Of a stretch of DNA of 64,000 nt, positions 22,918 to 31,666 are shown piece after piece. The first letter of the stretch is position 1. The number at the start of each line of letters is the position of its first letter. Origin of the DNA: G965197675 sp965197675 (GTDB lineage: Bacteria; Chloroflexota; Dehalococcoidia; Plut-88900); contig OZ240221.1 in NCBI GenBank assembly GCA_965197675.1, positions 868,001-932,000 on the forward strand. The letters are read 5' to 3'. Below the pieces are notes generated by a model, which was given only the letters and a program-made list of their open reading frames with translations, did no database searches and had not been told where the DNA came from. Both the position numbers and the translations under genes were made by a program.

Positions 22918-23673
22918 ATGTCGGGACATTCCAAGTGGTCAACGATAAAGAGACAAAAGGGAGTGGCAGACGCCCGTAGGGGTCAGCTTTTCACCAAGTT
23001 AGGACGAGAGCTAGGCGTGGCCGTCCAACAGGGAGGCCCCGATCCCGAAAGTAACTTCCGCTTGCGTTTGGCGGTGCAGCGCGCCAGAGACAACAACATG
23101 CCACTGGATAACATCGAAAGAGCCATTAAAAAGGCTTCAGGCGGAAACGACGACGGCTCCACCTTAGAAGAGATAACCTACGAAGGATACGGTCCCGGTG
23201 GGGCCGCGCTTCTTCTCCAAGCGTTGACGGATAATCGAAACAGGACGGTGGCTGAGGTGCGCAGCACCCTAACCCGAAACGGAGGAAGCATGGGGGAGAC
23301 GGGGTCGGTGGCCTGGAACTTCGAATCGAAGGGGGTCATCTCGCTTAAGGCCAGCGAAGACAAAGCCGAAGAGATAGCCCTCCTAGCTATAGATGCTGGA
23401 GCCGAGGACGTCCGCATGGAAGACTCCTCGCTGGAGGTCTACACAAAGCCCGAAGAGATAGAGTCCGTTAAGAGATATCTAGAGGAGCAGATCTCCCTCG
23501 AATCTGCCGAGGTATCGATGATGCCCAAGAACATCGTAGTGTTGGATGAAGGGGCGGCTCTGCAGAATTTACGATTGATGGACAAGCTTGAGGAGTTGGA
23601 TGACGTACAACAGGTGTACACCAATGCAGATTTCCCTCCAGAAGCTATGGAAGAGTACGGCAGGGAGGCCTAG
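22918..23673 (+). CDS. yebC: YebC/PmpR-family protein
   Basis: A 251-residue protein starting SGHSKWSTIKRQKGVADARRG, the family signature, with GPGGAALLLQALTDNRNRT and the EEI...YLEEQ...SAEVSMMPKN blocks. YebC proteins act as regulators and, in some bacteria, relieve ribosome stalling at proline runs. A good -10 (TATAAT near 22859) lies about 55 bases upstream. It precedes ruvC, a common arrangement. Confidence 0.95.
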   Translation: MSGHSKWSTIKRQKGVADARRGQLFTKLGRELGVAVQQGGPDPESNFRLRLAVQRARDNNMPLDNIERAIKKASGGNDDGSTLEEITYEGYGPGGAALLLQALTDNRNRTVAEVRSTLTRNGGSMGETGSVAWNFESKGVISLKASEDKAEEIALLAIDAGAEDVRMEDSSLEVYTKPEEIESVKRYLEEQISLESAEVSMMPKNIVVLDEGAALQNLRLMDKLEELDDVQQVYTNADFPPEAMEEYGREA

Positions 23674-23714
23674 ATCGAGAAAGGACCGGGGCAAAAGATC
23701 ACCGCCTTAGATTA

Positions 23715-24224
23715 ATGAGAGTCCTAGGTGTAGACCCAGGAACCATACGCATGGGGTATGGAGTCCTCGACGAGTCCAATGGAGCGCCCACCTTAGTCCA
23801 GTGTGGTCTCATTACCGCACCTAAGGACATGCCATCTAATCATCGACTCGTGCAACTTTACTCGGCCCTTCTAGAAGTGATAGAAGAGCATAAGCCTGAC
23901 CAAGTAGCTATAGAGGAGCCTTTTGTCCATCGCAACGTACGATCGGCGATGATGATTGGAGAGGCCAAGGCCATTGCAATTCTGGCCGCGGCCCATCAGG
24001 GAATTCCAGTAGCTGGATACGCACCTCGACAGGTGAAGCAGAGCGTCACCAGCTACGGCGGCAGCGACAAAATCCAGGTACAAGAGATGGTCCGTTTACA
24101 GCTGGGGTTGGACTCGTCGCCTATGCCCCTTGACGCCTCAGATGCTATTGCTGTGGCCCTTTGTCACCTGCAGCAGACCTCCTTGGGACGCCTCCTCGCC
24201 GGCTCTGTAGAGGAGCAGCCGTGA
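23715..24224 (+). CDS. ruvC: Holliday junction resolvase RuvC
   Basis: A 169-residue nuclease that cuts Holliday junctions. Catalytic acidic residues are visible: Asp7 in LGVDPGTIRMGYGVL, a Glu in VAIEEPFVHRNVRSAMMIGEAKA, and the Asp pair in LDASDAIAVALCH. The C-terminal stop overlaps the GTG start of ruvA (GTGA), giving coupled translation of the two RuvABC parts. No ruvB is present in the window. Confidence 0.97.
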   Translation: MRVLGVDPGTIRMGYGVLDESNGAPTLVQCGLITAPKDMPSNHRLVQLYSALLEVIEEHKPDQVAIEEPFVHRNVRSAMMIGEAKAIAILAAAHQGIPVAGYAPRQVKQSVTSYGGSDKIQVQEMVRLQLGLDSSPMPLDASDAIAVALCHLQQTSLGRLLAGSVEEQP

Positions 24225-24802
24225 TCTCCAGCTTACGGGGCACCCTCGAAGCTCGGGGGGATCTGGACCTTGCGATCAATATCGGCCCCATGAGCCTGAA
24301 GGTCTCTGCGCCAACCTCAACCCTGGGTGCTCTGGGAGGAGTGGGGGAGTGGGTGAAGCTGCACACATATCTGTACCTAAAGGAAGAAAACCTGGCACTG
24401 TACGGTTTCGCGACCACTGATGAGAGAGACCTGTTCGAACTTCTCATAAGTGTGAGTGGCGTGGGCCCGAAGATGGCCCTATCCCTGCTTTCAGCAATGG
24501 CCCCCGACAGGCTGGCCATTGCTATAGCCTCCGGCGACATTCAGCAGCTAACCCAGGTCAGCGGGCTTGGAAAAAAGATGGCAGGCAGGCTAGTGCTGGA
24601 ACTGAAGGGCAAGCTGGAGAGAGAATGGGGCGTAGCGGCCATCCCTGTGTCTGAAGGGCAGGAGGAGGTCTTCTCAGCCTTAACCGCATTAGGCTACGCC
24701 CCATCCGAAGCAAGGGCAGCCATATCTCAAACCGACATGCACTCGGAGGCCTCTGTGGAGGAAAAGGTGCGACTAGTCTTGCAAAGCCTGGGTTCGAGCT
24801 AG
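24221..24802 (+). CDS. ruvA: Holliday junction branch migration protein RuvA
   Basis: A 193-residue protein: N-terminal OB fold (ISSLRGTLEARG, YLYLKEENLALYGFAT), two helix-hairpin-helix motifs (ISVSGVGPKMALSLLS and LTQVSGLGKKMAGRLVLELKGKL), then a C-terminal RuvB-interacting helix domain (FSALTALGYAPSEARAAI). The start is GTG 24221, overlapping the ruvC stop. The longer open frame has non-RuvA sequence upstream. Confidence 0.97.
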   Translation: MISSLRGTLEARGDLDLAINIGPMSLKVSAPTSTLGALGGVGEWVKLHTYLYLKEENLALYGFATTDERDLFELLISVSGVGPKMALSLLSAMAPDRLAIAIASGDIQQLTQVSGLGKKMAGRLVLELKGKLEREWGVAAIPVSEGQEEVFSALTALGYAPSEARAAISQTDMHSEASVEEKVRLVLQSLGSS

Positions 24803-24807
24803 CACAG

Positions 24808-25092
24808 ATGATTAACAATGTTTCCGGCCAGAGGAAACTTCCAAGACCCTTCCATCTGCCATGGGGTCAGGGAGTCATAGTAGAGGAAGTGAGCATCTTC
24901 CGACCCCATTGGGAGCCAACCTTGCAGCTGTTGCAGTACGAGGATGGCTCGGAAGCTCTCAGGTTTTGCTATTATCACGGCCCTCGCTTCGGTAGAGGCC
25001 CGCTAATCCTATCCGCCGAAGATATATCGGACTTGAAGATTGCTGCAGAGGCATCGCCTAGAATCAAGAATATGCTGGACGTATTTGGATAG
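24808..25092 (+). CDS. Small conserved-looking protein of unknown function
   Basis: 94 residues: GQGVIVEEVSIFRPHWEPTLQLLQYEDGSEALRFCYYHGPRFGRGPLILSAEDI region suggests a compact beta-rich domain. It follows ruvA by five bases on the same strand. I do not recognise the family. Position and composition support it as a real gene. Confidence 0.6.
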   Translation: MINNVSGQRKLPRPFHLPWGQGVIVEEVSIFRPHWEPTLQLLQYEDGSEALRFCYYHGPRFGRGPLILSAEDISDLKIAAEASPRIKNMLDVFG

Positions 25093-25171
25093 GTGCGGGG
25101 TATTCTCCATTTGACGGGCGGCGGGCTGAGCATTGGGGCACAGCTTGGGACGTTTCCAGGGCTAAAAGTGC

Positions 25172-25200
25172 TTCCATTCAGCCTTGGAAAGTGTTATAAT
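25172..25200 (+). promoter_or_regulatory. Possible gyrB promoter
   Basis: TATAAT (25195-25200) with a weak TTCCAT (25172-25177) at 17 bases. It leaves a leader of about 165 bases before gyrB, in which I see no riboswitch class. Confidence 0.4.
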
Positions 25201-25368
25201 TCTTTAACAGGTTTTGAAATCAGGACGGTTTTTACAGTACAGAAGGCCTGCACCCAGGCCTCGACAACCAAAATCGACCTTTGCTTAGACCAGATACACT
25301 CGCAAATCATCAATTCTCGCTCAATGCCGGCCTCGTTTCTGCGATTGATGTAGAAAGTCGATAATTGC

Positions 25369-27774
25369 TTGACAACAGAGACTAACAAATACACCGCTGC
25401 GGATATTCAGGTCCTGGAGGGGTTGGAGGCCGTCCGCCGCCGGCCCGGTATGTACATCGGCAGCACCGACCAGCGAGGCCTTCATCACCTCATATTCGAG
25501 ATAGTCGATAACTCCGTCGACGAGGCGATGGCGGGATACTGTACCCGGGTACAGGTCATAATTCATCCCGACGGCTCCGTATCCAGTGAGGATAACGGTC
25601 GAGGAATCCCCATAGAGAACCATCCCACCACAGGGCTATCCGCGCTGGAGACGGTCATGACCATCCTCCACGCCGGGGCCAAGTTTGGCGGAGGCGGCTA
25701 TAAGGTATCGGGAGGATTGCACGGCGTGGGGGCCTCGGTGGTCAACGCCCTATCGGAGTCTCTGCGTGCGGAGGTGAAGAGGGACGGGAAGGCCTATAGC
25801 CAGGAGTTCGAGCGGGGAATCGCCAAAGGGAAACTAGCGGAGATTGGACCTGCCGAGGGCCACGGCACCAAGATAAACTTCCACCCCGACGAAGAGGTAT
25901 TCAACGACCTAGACTACGATTTTGACACCCTCGCAGACCATTTCAGAGAGACGGCCTATCTAAACAAAGGCCTCGAGATTCACTTTGTCGACGAGCGTAC
26001 AAGCGACCCCAACAACGAAGTGACCTTCTTCTTCGAAGGCGGTATAGCCAGCTTCGTGCGGCACCTGAACCGCAACCGAGGGAGCACACACCCGAGTCCT
26101 ATATACATTTCCAAGCTGATCAACAGCTCCACCATAGAGGTGGCCCTGCAATACAACGAGGGTTTCGCCGAGTCTACTTACTCCTTCGCTAACTGTATCA
26201 ATACCGCCGAAGGGGGCACTCACCTCACCGGCTTCCGAACGGCCCTTACCAGGGTGCTGAACGACTATGCTCGAAGGAACAGCTTGCTCAAGTCCGACCA
26301 GCCCAATCTAACCGGCGAGGACGCAAGAGAGGGCCTCATCGCGGTTATCAACGTCAAGCTCACCGATCCTCAGTTCGAGGGACAGACTAAGAGCAAGCTA
26401 GGCAACGCGGAGATCAAGAGCCAGGTTGAATCGGCGATGTCAGAAGGCCTGACGATGTACCTGGACGAGCATCCTCAGGACGCCAAGCGCATCATCGAGA
26501 AGTGTATGACTGCCGCCAGGGCCAGAGAGGCAGCCCGTAGAGCCAGGGAAATGGTGTTCCGAAAGGGCGCCTTCGACGGCGGAAATTTGCCTGGCAAGCT
26601 GGCCGACTGTTCAGAAAAGAACCCAAGCCAAAGTGAAGTGTACATAGTCGAGGGCGAATCTGCGGGCGGCTCAGCCAAAATGGGTCGAGACCGTCGATTC
26701 CAGGCCATTCTGCCCATCAAGGGCAAGATCCTGAACGTGGAGAAGGCCAGAGAAGACAAGATGTTCGCCCACGAGGAGATCCGGGCGCTCATCACGGCGT
26801 TGGGCAGCGGTATAAAGGAAACCTTCGACCCCGACAAGCTCCGCTATCACCGGGTAATCATCATGACCGATGCCGACGTAGACGGCTCCCACATACGGAC
26901 GCTCCTTCTCACCTTCTTCTTCCGTAACATGCAAGAGCTAATTAGAGGTGGATATCTCTACATTGCTCAGCCACCCCTTTACAGGGTTTCCAAAGGCACT
27001 AAGTACGAATGGAAGTTCTCGGACGCTGAAAAGGACGACTGGTTCGCCAGAAGGGCCTTCGGAAGCATAAAGATTCACTCTTCGGATCTCGAAAAGGAAT
27101 TCACTGGGGTTGAAATATCCAACCTTTTGCCACCCTTAAAAGCCTTCACTGAGCCCTGGTCTCAAGTCGGAATATCCGAGGAGCTATGCAAGGACTTCAT
27201 GGACGCCGCGCTGCCTGAGGCTACAGGTGAGCCTCGATGGACGTTCAGGAGCCTAGAGGAGATGCAGAAGGCCCGAGACTACTTCGAGGGGCTTGATTGG
27301 ACTGTGGATTGCCATTCGGATTCACAATCAGACGAGTATTGGCTGGATTTGAGTAACGGCAACGGATCTTCCGGGAAATGGGCCAGAAATATCTTCGACT
27401 CCCCAGCTATGCAGATGTGTATCAATATATATCCCAGAGTCAAGGGACTCATCACCGACAAGGGATACACCATCCTGAAGAATGAGAAAGAGGTCGGCAC
27501 GGACGTGCCTTGGAATGAGTTGGCGCAATTTCTAGAGCGCCACAGCGACACTCGAGGAATCGGCATCCAGCGCTATAAGGGGTTGGGTGAGATGAACCCA
27601 GATCAGCTCTGGGAGAGCACCATGAACCCAGAAACCAGGACGATCCTGCAGGTTTCCATCGACAACGCCGCCGAGGCCGATCTCATATTCACCGAATTGA
27701 TGGGTGAGGATGTCCCTCCCAGAAAGCGATACATTCAGGCCCATGCCAGGAACGTGCGCAACCTGGACATCTAG
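25369..27774 (+). CDS. gyrB: DNA gyrase subunit B
   Basis: An 801-residue type IIA topoisomerase ATPase subunit. The GHKL domain has EIVDNSVDEAMAGYC, DNGRGIP and GLHGVGASVVNALS; the transducer QFEGQTKSKLGN; and the TOPRIM domain YIVEGESAGGSAKMGRDRRFQ through MTDADVDGSHIRTLLLTFFFR. An insertion of about 170 residues between TOPRIM and the C-terminal QRYKGLGEMNPDQLWE makes it as long as the E. coli protein rather than the 640-residue form. The start is TTG 25369 without a strong Shine-Dalgarno. No gyrA adjacent. Confidence 0.96.
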   Translation: MTTETNKYTAADIQVLEGLEAVRRRPGMYIGSTDQRGLHHLIFEIVDNSVDEAMAGYCTRVQVIIHPDGSVSSEDNGRGIPIENHPTTGLSALETVMTILHAGAKFGGGGYKVSGGLHGVGASVVNALSESLRAEVKRDGKAYSQEFERGIAKGKLAEIGPAEGHGTKINFHPDEEVFNDLDYDFDTLADHFRETAYLNKGLEIHFVDERTSDPNNEVTFFFEGGIASFVRHLNRNRGSTHPSPIYISKLINSSTIEVALQYNEGFAESTYSFANCINTAEGGTHLTGFRTALTRVLNDYARRNSLLKSDQPNLTGEDAREGLIAVINVKLTDPQFEGQTKSKLGNAEIKSQVESAMSEGLTMYLDEHPQDAKRIIEKCMTAARAREAARRAREMVFRKGAFDGGNLPGKLADCSEKNPSQSEVYIVEGESAGGSAKMGRDRRFQAILPIKGKILNVEKAREDKMFAHEEIRALITALGSGIKETFDPDKLRYHRVIIMTDADVDGSHIRTLLLTFFFRNMQELIRGGYLYIAQPPLYRVSKGTKYEWKFSDAEKDDWFARRAFGSIKIHSSDLEKEFTGVEISNLLPPLKAFTEPWSQVGISEELCKDFMDAALPEATGEPRWTFRSLEEMQKARDYFEGLDWTVDCHSDSQSDEYWLDLSNGNGSSGKWARNIFDSPAMQMCINIYPRVKGLITDKGYTILKNEKEVGTDVPWNELAQFLERHSDTRGIGIQRYKGLGEMNPDQLWESTMNPETRTILQVSIDNAAEADLIFTELMGEDVPPRKRYIQAHARNVRNLDI

Positions 27775-28373
27775 GCCCTGTACAATCCATTCTCGCTGAT
27801 ATAGGCCTCCACTTCCTTCGGCACTAAATAGCTAATGGGGAGGGCCTCTCGTACCCTTCGTCTAATATCGGACGAGCTTATGTCCACCTGGGGATTGTCC
27901 ATGAAGCACACTCTTTCAGAGATGCCGGGAACGGCTTTCTCAAGCTCCTGCAAGTCTAGTCTGGTGTGACCCAGCCGCTTCATGGCCGCGAAATAGCATA
28001 GCTGGGCAAGCTGCTCCGGGTTCTTCCAGCGATTTAGCTCTTCGAGGGCATCCATGCCTATTATGAAGTAAATGTCCGTCCTCGGCCCCAAGCGTTCTCT
28101 CATTTGAGATATGGTATCGACGGTGTAGGATGAGCCCGGGCGGTCCAACTCTTGAGTATCCGCGCAGAGGGTTTCATTGGATTGCAGGGCAAGCTCTAGC
28201 ATCTCCAGCCTTTTGGGAGCGGGGCTTATATCTGTGTCTTCCTTCAACCAGGGTTGGCCAGCAGGGACAAACATAACCTTATCCAGGGCCAGCTTGTCTC
28301 GAGCCTCCTGGGCTATGATTAAATGACCCAGATGAACCGGATCAAACGTGCCTCCTAACACTCCTACACGCAT
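27771..28373 (-). CDS. nadD: Nicotinate-nucleotide adenylyltransferase
   Basis: A 200-residue protein: MRVGVLGGTFDPVHLGHLIIA with the nucleotidyltransferase motif (G/T)FDPxHxGH, YFIIGMDAL and the C-terminal VDISSSDIRRRVREALP (ISSTxIR motif). It converts nicotinate mononucleotide and ATP to deamido-NAD. I start at ATG 28373, two bases after the obg stop; the longer frame reads through obg. The obg-nadD order is common. Together with nadE at 33.9 kb the window covers the last two steps of NAD synthesis. The 3' end overlaps the end of gyrB by four bases. Confidence 0.96.
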   Translation of the reverse strand: MRVGVLGGTFDPVHLGHLIIAQEARDKLALDKVMFVPAGQPWLKEDTDISPAPKRLEMLELALQSNETLCADTQELDRPGSSYTVDTISQMRERLGPRTDIYFIIGMDALEELNRWKNPEQLAQLCYFAAMKRLGHTRLDLQELEKAVPGISERVCFMDNPQVDISSSDIRRRVREALPISYLVPKEVEAYISENGLYRA

Positions 28374-28374
28374 A

Positions 28375-29652
28375 TCACTGCAACTCGAATTCCATATCGC
28401 CAATCCGCACGGAATCTCCCTTTTCAGCACTCGCCTTCTCAAGCGCTTTGTTCACCCCAGAGCGACGCATGTAGCTCATGAGCTGAACCCTGGCCTCCCA
28501 CTCACTCAGGTTTGTACCTTTGATAACCCTCTCTACATGCTCCGATTTCAGTATAAACCCCTTCCCTACCCTGGTTACCTCTATTTCGCTGTGTTTGGGT
28601 TGAGGCCTGATCTCTATGTGCGGGGGGTTCTTGGGCTGCGGATATTCAGCTTTAACTCTATCTGCTACCGAGGTAGCATTTGATAACGCCTCCTCCACGC
28701 CCTCGCCGGTTTTGGCCGAGATGAAGTAGGTCGGAACGCCGTCCTTTTCCAACTCTCGCTTGATTGCTAACAGCTCTTTTCTGTCAGAAGGATAATCCAC
28801 TTTGTTCAATAAGATGATTCTAGGCTTCTCGGGTAATCCATGGCTGTATCGATTAAGCCCCTCCACCACACACACATAGTCTTGCTCTAGCGTTTGGCTT
28901 GTAGAGTCCAGGCAAACAACCAAAACGAAGGCCCGTTCCACATGCTTCAGGACATGCAGCTTGACTCCCTTGCCCCCACTCACTACGCCAGGAAACCACA
29001 CCGATGGCACCTCAGCCATGCTGTATTGGATCCAACTTTTCTCAAACATCACTCTTACTGGCTCCACCGTGGTCATCGGGTGATCAGCAACCCGAACCTC
29101 CACCGAGGCAACCCTATTTAGCAAGGAAGACTTGCCAGAATTAGGGGGTCCCAAAACCACAATGTCAGAAAGCATCTTATAGTTAAAGACTACATCTCTA
29201 CATTCTCCGAGGGCCCCAGATTCCGCAAGCCGAGGCACCTGCACTTCAGGGGTAGAGAAGGAACGGTTTCCTCTGCCTCCCTCTCCACCCATAGCCACGG
29301 CTACAGAATCACCAGGCGCCAACAAATCCACCACGACGGGTTCAATAAGCCCAGCGATAGACAGCTGTGTGCCAACGGGAACACTCACCAAAAGGGGATC
29401 TCCTCTCCTTCCCTGTTTATTGGATCCTCCCCCCGACCCCCCCAGCCCGGCTCTAAGAAGGGACTTACCTTTAAGATAAGAAAGGTCAAGTATAGACTCA
29501 TCAGCAAAGATGGACACACTTCCACCGGGCCCCCCGTGGCCTCCATCAGGTCCGCCTCTAGGGATGTATTTCTCCCTTCTAAAGCTGACAACTCCGGAGC
29601 CACCAGAACCTCCACATAACTTTATTTTTGTAAAGTCAATCAATATATCCAA
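28375..29652 (-). CDS. obg: Obg/CgtA GTPase, ribosome assembly, with altered G3 motif
   Basis: A 425-residue protein with the full Obg layout: glycine-rich N-terminal Obg fold (FRREKYIPRGGPDGGHGG), G domain (about 160-330) and C-terminal OCT domain (VERVIKGTNLSEWEARVQ, SVRIGDMEFEL). G1 GPPNSGKSS (168-176), G2 HPMTT (191-195), G4 NKVD (283-286) and SAKTGEG are normal. G3, usually DxPG followed by LIEGA, reads EVPS at 214-217 with an unrelated VWFPGVV after it, so switch II is changed. Start codon is uncertain: TTG 29652 or TTG 29643, neither with a clear ribosome site. A second standard Obg elsewhere cannot be excluded. Confidence 0.9.
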   Translation of the reverse strand: MDILIDFTKIKLCGGSGGSGVVSFRREKYIPRGGPDGGHGGPGGSVSIFADESILDLSYLKGKSLLRAGLGGSGGGSNKQGRRGDPLLVSVPVGTQLSIAGLIEPVVVDLLAPGDSVAVAMGGEGGRGNRSFSTPEVQVPRLAESGALGECRDVVFNYKMLSDIVVLGPPNSGKSSLLNRVASVEVRVADHPMTTVEPVRVMFEKSWIQYSMAEVPSVWFPGVVSGGKGVKLHVLKHVERAFVLVVCLDSTSQTLEQDYVCVVEGLNRYSHGLPEKPRIILLNKVDYPSDRKELLAIKRELEKDGVPTYFISAKTGEGVEEALSNATSVADRVKAEYPQPKNPPHIEIRPQPKHSEIEVTRVGKGFILKSEHVERVIKGTNLSEWEARVQLMSYMRRSGVNKALEKASAEKGDSVRIGDMEFELQ

Positions 29653-29889
29653 AATATATCAGTAAGGATATTCTATTATTAGTTATTAGTCTTTAACTTC
29701 TCAGGTCTTCTATTTTCCTCGCTTTGACCCTTCTTTGTTCCTATAGTCCTTAGCACCTTTTGAAAAAGGGAGTAAGTAAAGTGGCTTGGCTGGAAAGAAA
29801 CAGGGTAGAAGTTGAAAGAAAGGCATACCTTGTTTCTTTGGATTATAGGTTTAGGAGAACCATTCGGAGAAGAACAGAGGTGAGGATTA
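29653..29889. other. A/T-rich region between dnaA and obg
   Basis: No gene. The first 100 bases are very A/T-rich. Inverted arms AAAGAAACA (29794-29802) and TGTTTCTTT (29831-29839) lie near the dnaA end. It could hold the obg promoter or part of a replication origin; no perfect TTATCCACA box is visible. Confidence 0.4.
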
Positions 29890-31287
29890 TTAGGAACCCG
29901 CGACGAGACTGTAAAAGGACTCTCTGATGCTGGAGATATTTGCGCCTTGTTTAGGGTTGCTTTTCATCAAATTGGATATTTTACGATGGGACTGGAGGAC
30001 AGCCGTCGGAGTTCGGTGGCCGAGCAAAGCCCCGATCTGCATGGGTGTCAGGGAAAGCTCTTGCCGCATAAGGTAGATCGCAACATCTCTGGCCTCGACT
30101 ATAGCCTTCTCCCGCTTCTTGCTCTGCAGGTCTTCTCGATCTAGATTGAAGTGTTCGGCGACTCGGTCGATGATTACAGTTGGGGATAGCTGTTCAACGG
30201 GCGACGGGGTTAATCCATCTAGGGCTTGGCTTGCTACGTCTGGTGTAACGGGGCCTTTATGAGCCCTCGTGAAGGCCGCGACTCGGTTGAAGGCCCCTTC
30301 CAAATGGCGCACGCTACCCCAAGACTGAGATATGATAAGGTCCGGAACCCCCGGCTCCAGTTGGATATTCTGCTGCTGCGCTTTAGCTTGCACTATAGCC
30401 AGCTTGGCGTCCAGGTCGGGGGATTGAATATCGACTAAAAGCCCACCTTCGAATCGCGAAAGCAGGCGATTCTCCACTCCGGGAATCTCTCTAGGATGGC
30501 AGTCTCCGGCGATCACGATCTGCTTGCTGGCATTATGCAAATAGTTGAAGGTGTGATAGAAGCCTTCTTGAGTCTGCTGCTTTCCGCTTATGAAGTGGAT
30601 ATCGTCTACCAGCAGCATATCTAAGCGGCGGTATTTATCTCTGAACCTCTGATAGGACTTGTCTCGAGCTGCCATTGCCAAGTCGTTGGTGAACTGCTCA
30701 GCGCTGATGTAGAGCGGCTTTTTGTATGATCGAATGCAGGCGTGGGCTATAGCATGCAGTAGATGGGTTTTACCCAGGCCAGGACTGCCGTAAATAAAAA
30801 GAGGGTTGTAGTATTTGCCTGGACTCTCTGCTACAGACTGGCTTGCGGTGTAAGCCATACGGTTGAAGTCTCCCATAACCAAGGTGGAGAAAGTGTATTT
30901 GGCATTCAGAAATGGAGGACTGGATTCCATAGCGCCGGCAGCATCAGAAGGGCCTTCAGGGTAGACGTTCCCTTGTGTTTGGGTGCGAGCCCGGTGGACG
31001 TCCACCTGCGATTCTCGGCCATGAGCCTTCGGATTCTGGCACACTACAAACTGAGCAGAGACGGGGCATTTCAGAATACCACGCAAAGTCTCCTCTATTC
31101 GAGCGCGCATTCTAAGATTCAACCACTCCACCCCAAAGGACGTGGGCACACCTATAACAAAACGACCATCATCATTGTCTAGGCCGATAGTATTGTGGAG
31201 ATATGTTTCGTAGTAAGGCCTAGTGACCTGGAGCTGCAGTTCCCCCAAGGCAGTTTGCCAGATCTCTTTCGAATTCGACAAGGGCAT
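29890..31287 (-). CDS. dnaA: Chromosomal replication initiator DnaA with altered DNA-binding signature
   Basis: A 465-residue protein with all four domains: I (1-85, YYETYLHNTIGL), linker II (86-125), AAA+ III with Walker A GSPGLGKT (167-174), Walker B MLLVDDIHFISG (224-235) and the arginine-containing ENRLLSRFEGGLLVDI, and IV (about 370-465) with a helix-turn-helix. The domain IV signature is normally GGRDHTTVLHA. Here it reads GHRTPTAVLQS, so the Asp and His that contact the DnaA box are Thr and Pro. MRQELSLTPMQIGALL is otherwise typical. Neighbours are obg, nadD and gyrB but not dnaN. Either the box sequence has changed or this is a divergent paralogue. Confidence 0.92.
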   Translation of the reverse strand: MPLSNSKEIWQTALGELQLQVTRPYYETYLHNTIGLDNDDGRFVIGVPTSFGVEWLNLRMRARIEETLRGILKCPVSAQFVVCQNPKAHGRESQVDVHRARTQTQGNVYPEGPSDAAGAMESSPPFLNAKYTFSTLVMGDFNRMAYTASQSVAESPGKYYNPLFIYGSPGLGKTHLLHAIAHACIRSYKKPLYISAEQFTNDLAMAARDKSYQRFRDKYRRLDMLLVDDIHFISGKQQTQEGFYHTFNYLHNASKQIVIAGDCHPREIPGVENRLLSRFEGGLLVDIQSPDLDAKLAIVQAKAQQQNIQLEPGVPDLIISQSWGSVRHLEGAFNRVAAFTRAHKGPVTPDVASQALDGLTPSPVEQLSPTVIIDRVAEHFNLDREDLQSKKREKAIVEARDVAIYLMRQELSLTPMQIGALLGHRTPTAVLQSHRKISNLMKSNPKQGANISSIRESFYSLVAGS

Positions 31288-31666
31288 AGTATCTTTAGGT
31301 ATCGTAACGGAGCTAGAGGGTCAAAAGGCTCCTTAAGGCGCGCTCAGATAGGGACACCTCCGGGTGAATTTGGAAGCTAACCGACCGAGGAAGCCCCCGA
31401 TTTCGCCTTCCCGCCCCGCCTGAATTCCCACCGGAGGCCTTCAGCTTTACCGGAGCATCCCTTACTCAAAAGAGGCCCGGAAAGGGGCGGACAGGATGAT
31501 TAACTACTATGGAGCATATCATTGGCTGTTGTTGGGCTGTCAATGGTTTTTTTATCGTAATTTTCGGCATTTTCCGCCCAAAAATCGGGGTTTAGCCTTC
31601 CACTACTTTTGAGGATTTTTCCACTTAGCCAGCCAGGCATATAATGAGACAAGAAGGTATTGATCT
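31288..31666. other. Divergent intergenic region between dnaA and fmt
   Basis: No gene. The 31500-31660 part is A/T-rich with T-runs and two related words, CATTTTCCGCCC and GATTTTTCCACTT. A -10-like TATAAT (31641-31646) lies before fmt. A possible origin region; evidence is weak. Confidence 0.4.

Noticed and set aside
24161..24220. Longer ruvA N-terminus
   Set aside because: The extra residues overlap ruvC and do not resemble RuvA, whose first strand starts at GTG 24221.
31500..31660. Definite oriC
   Set aside because: A/T-rich but without perfect DnaA boxes; only kept as a low-confidence possibility.
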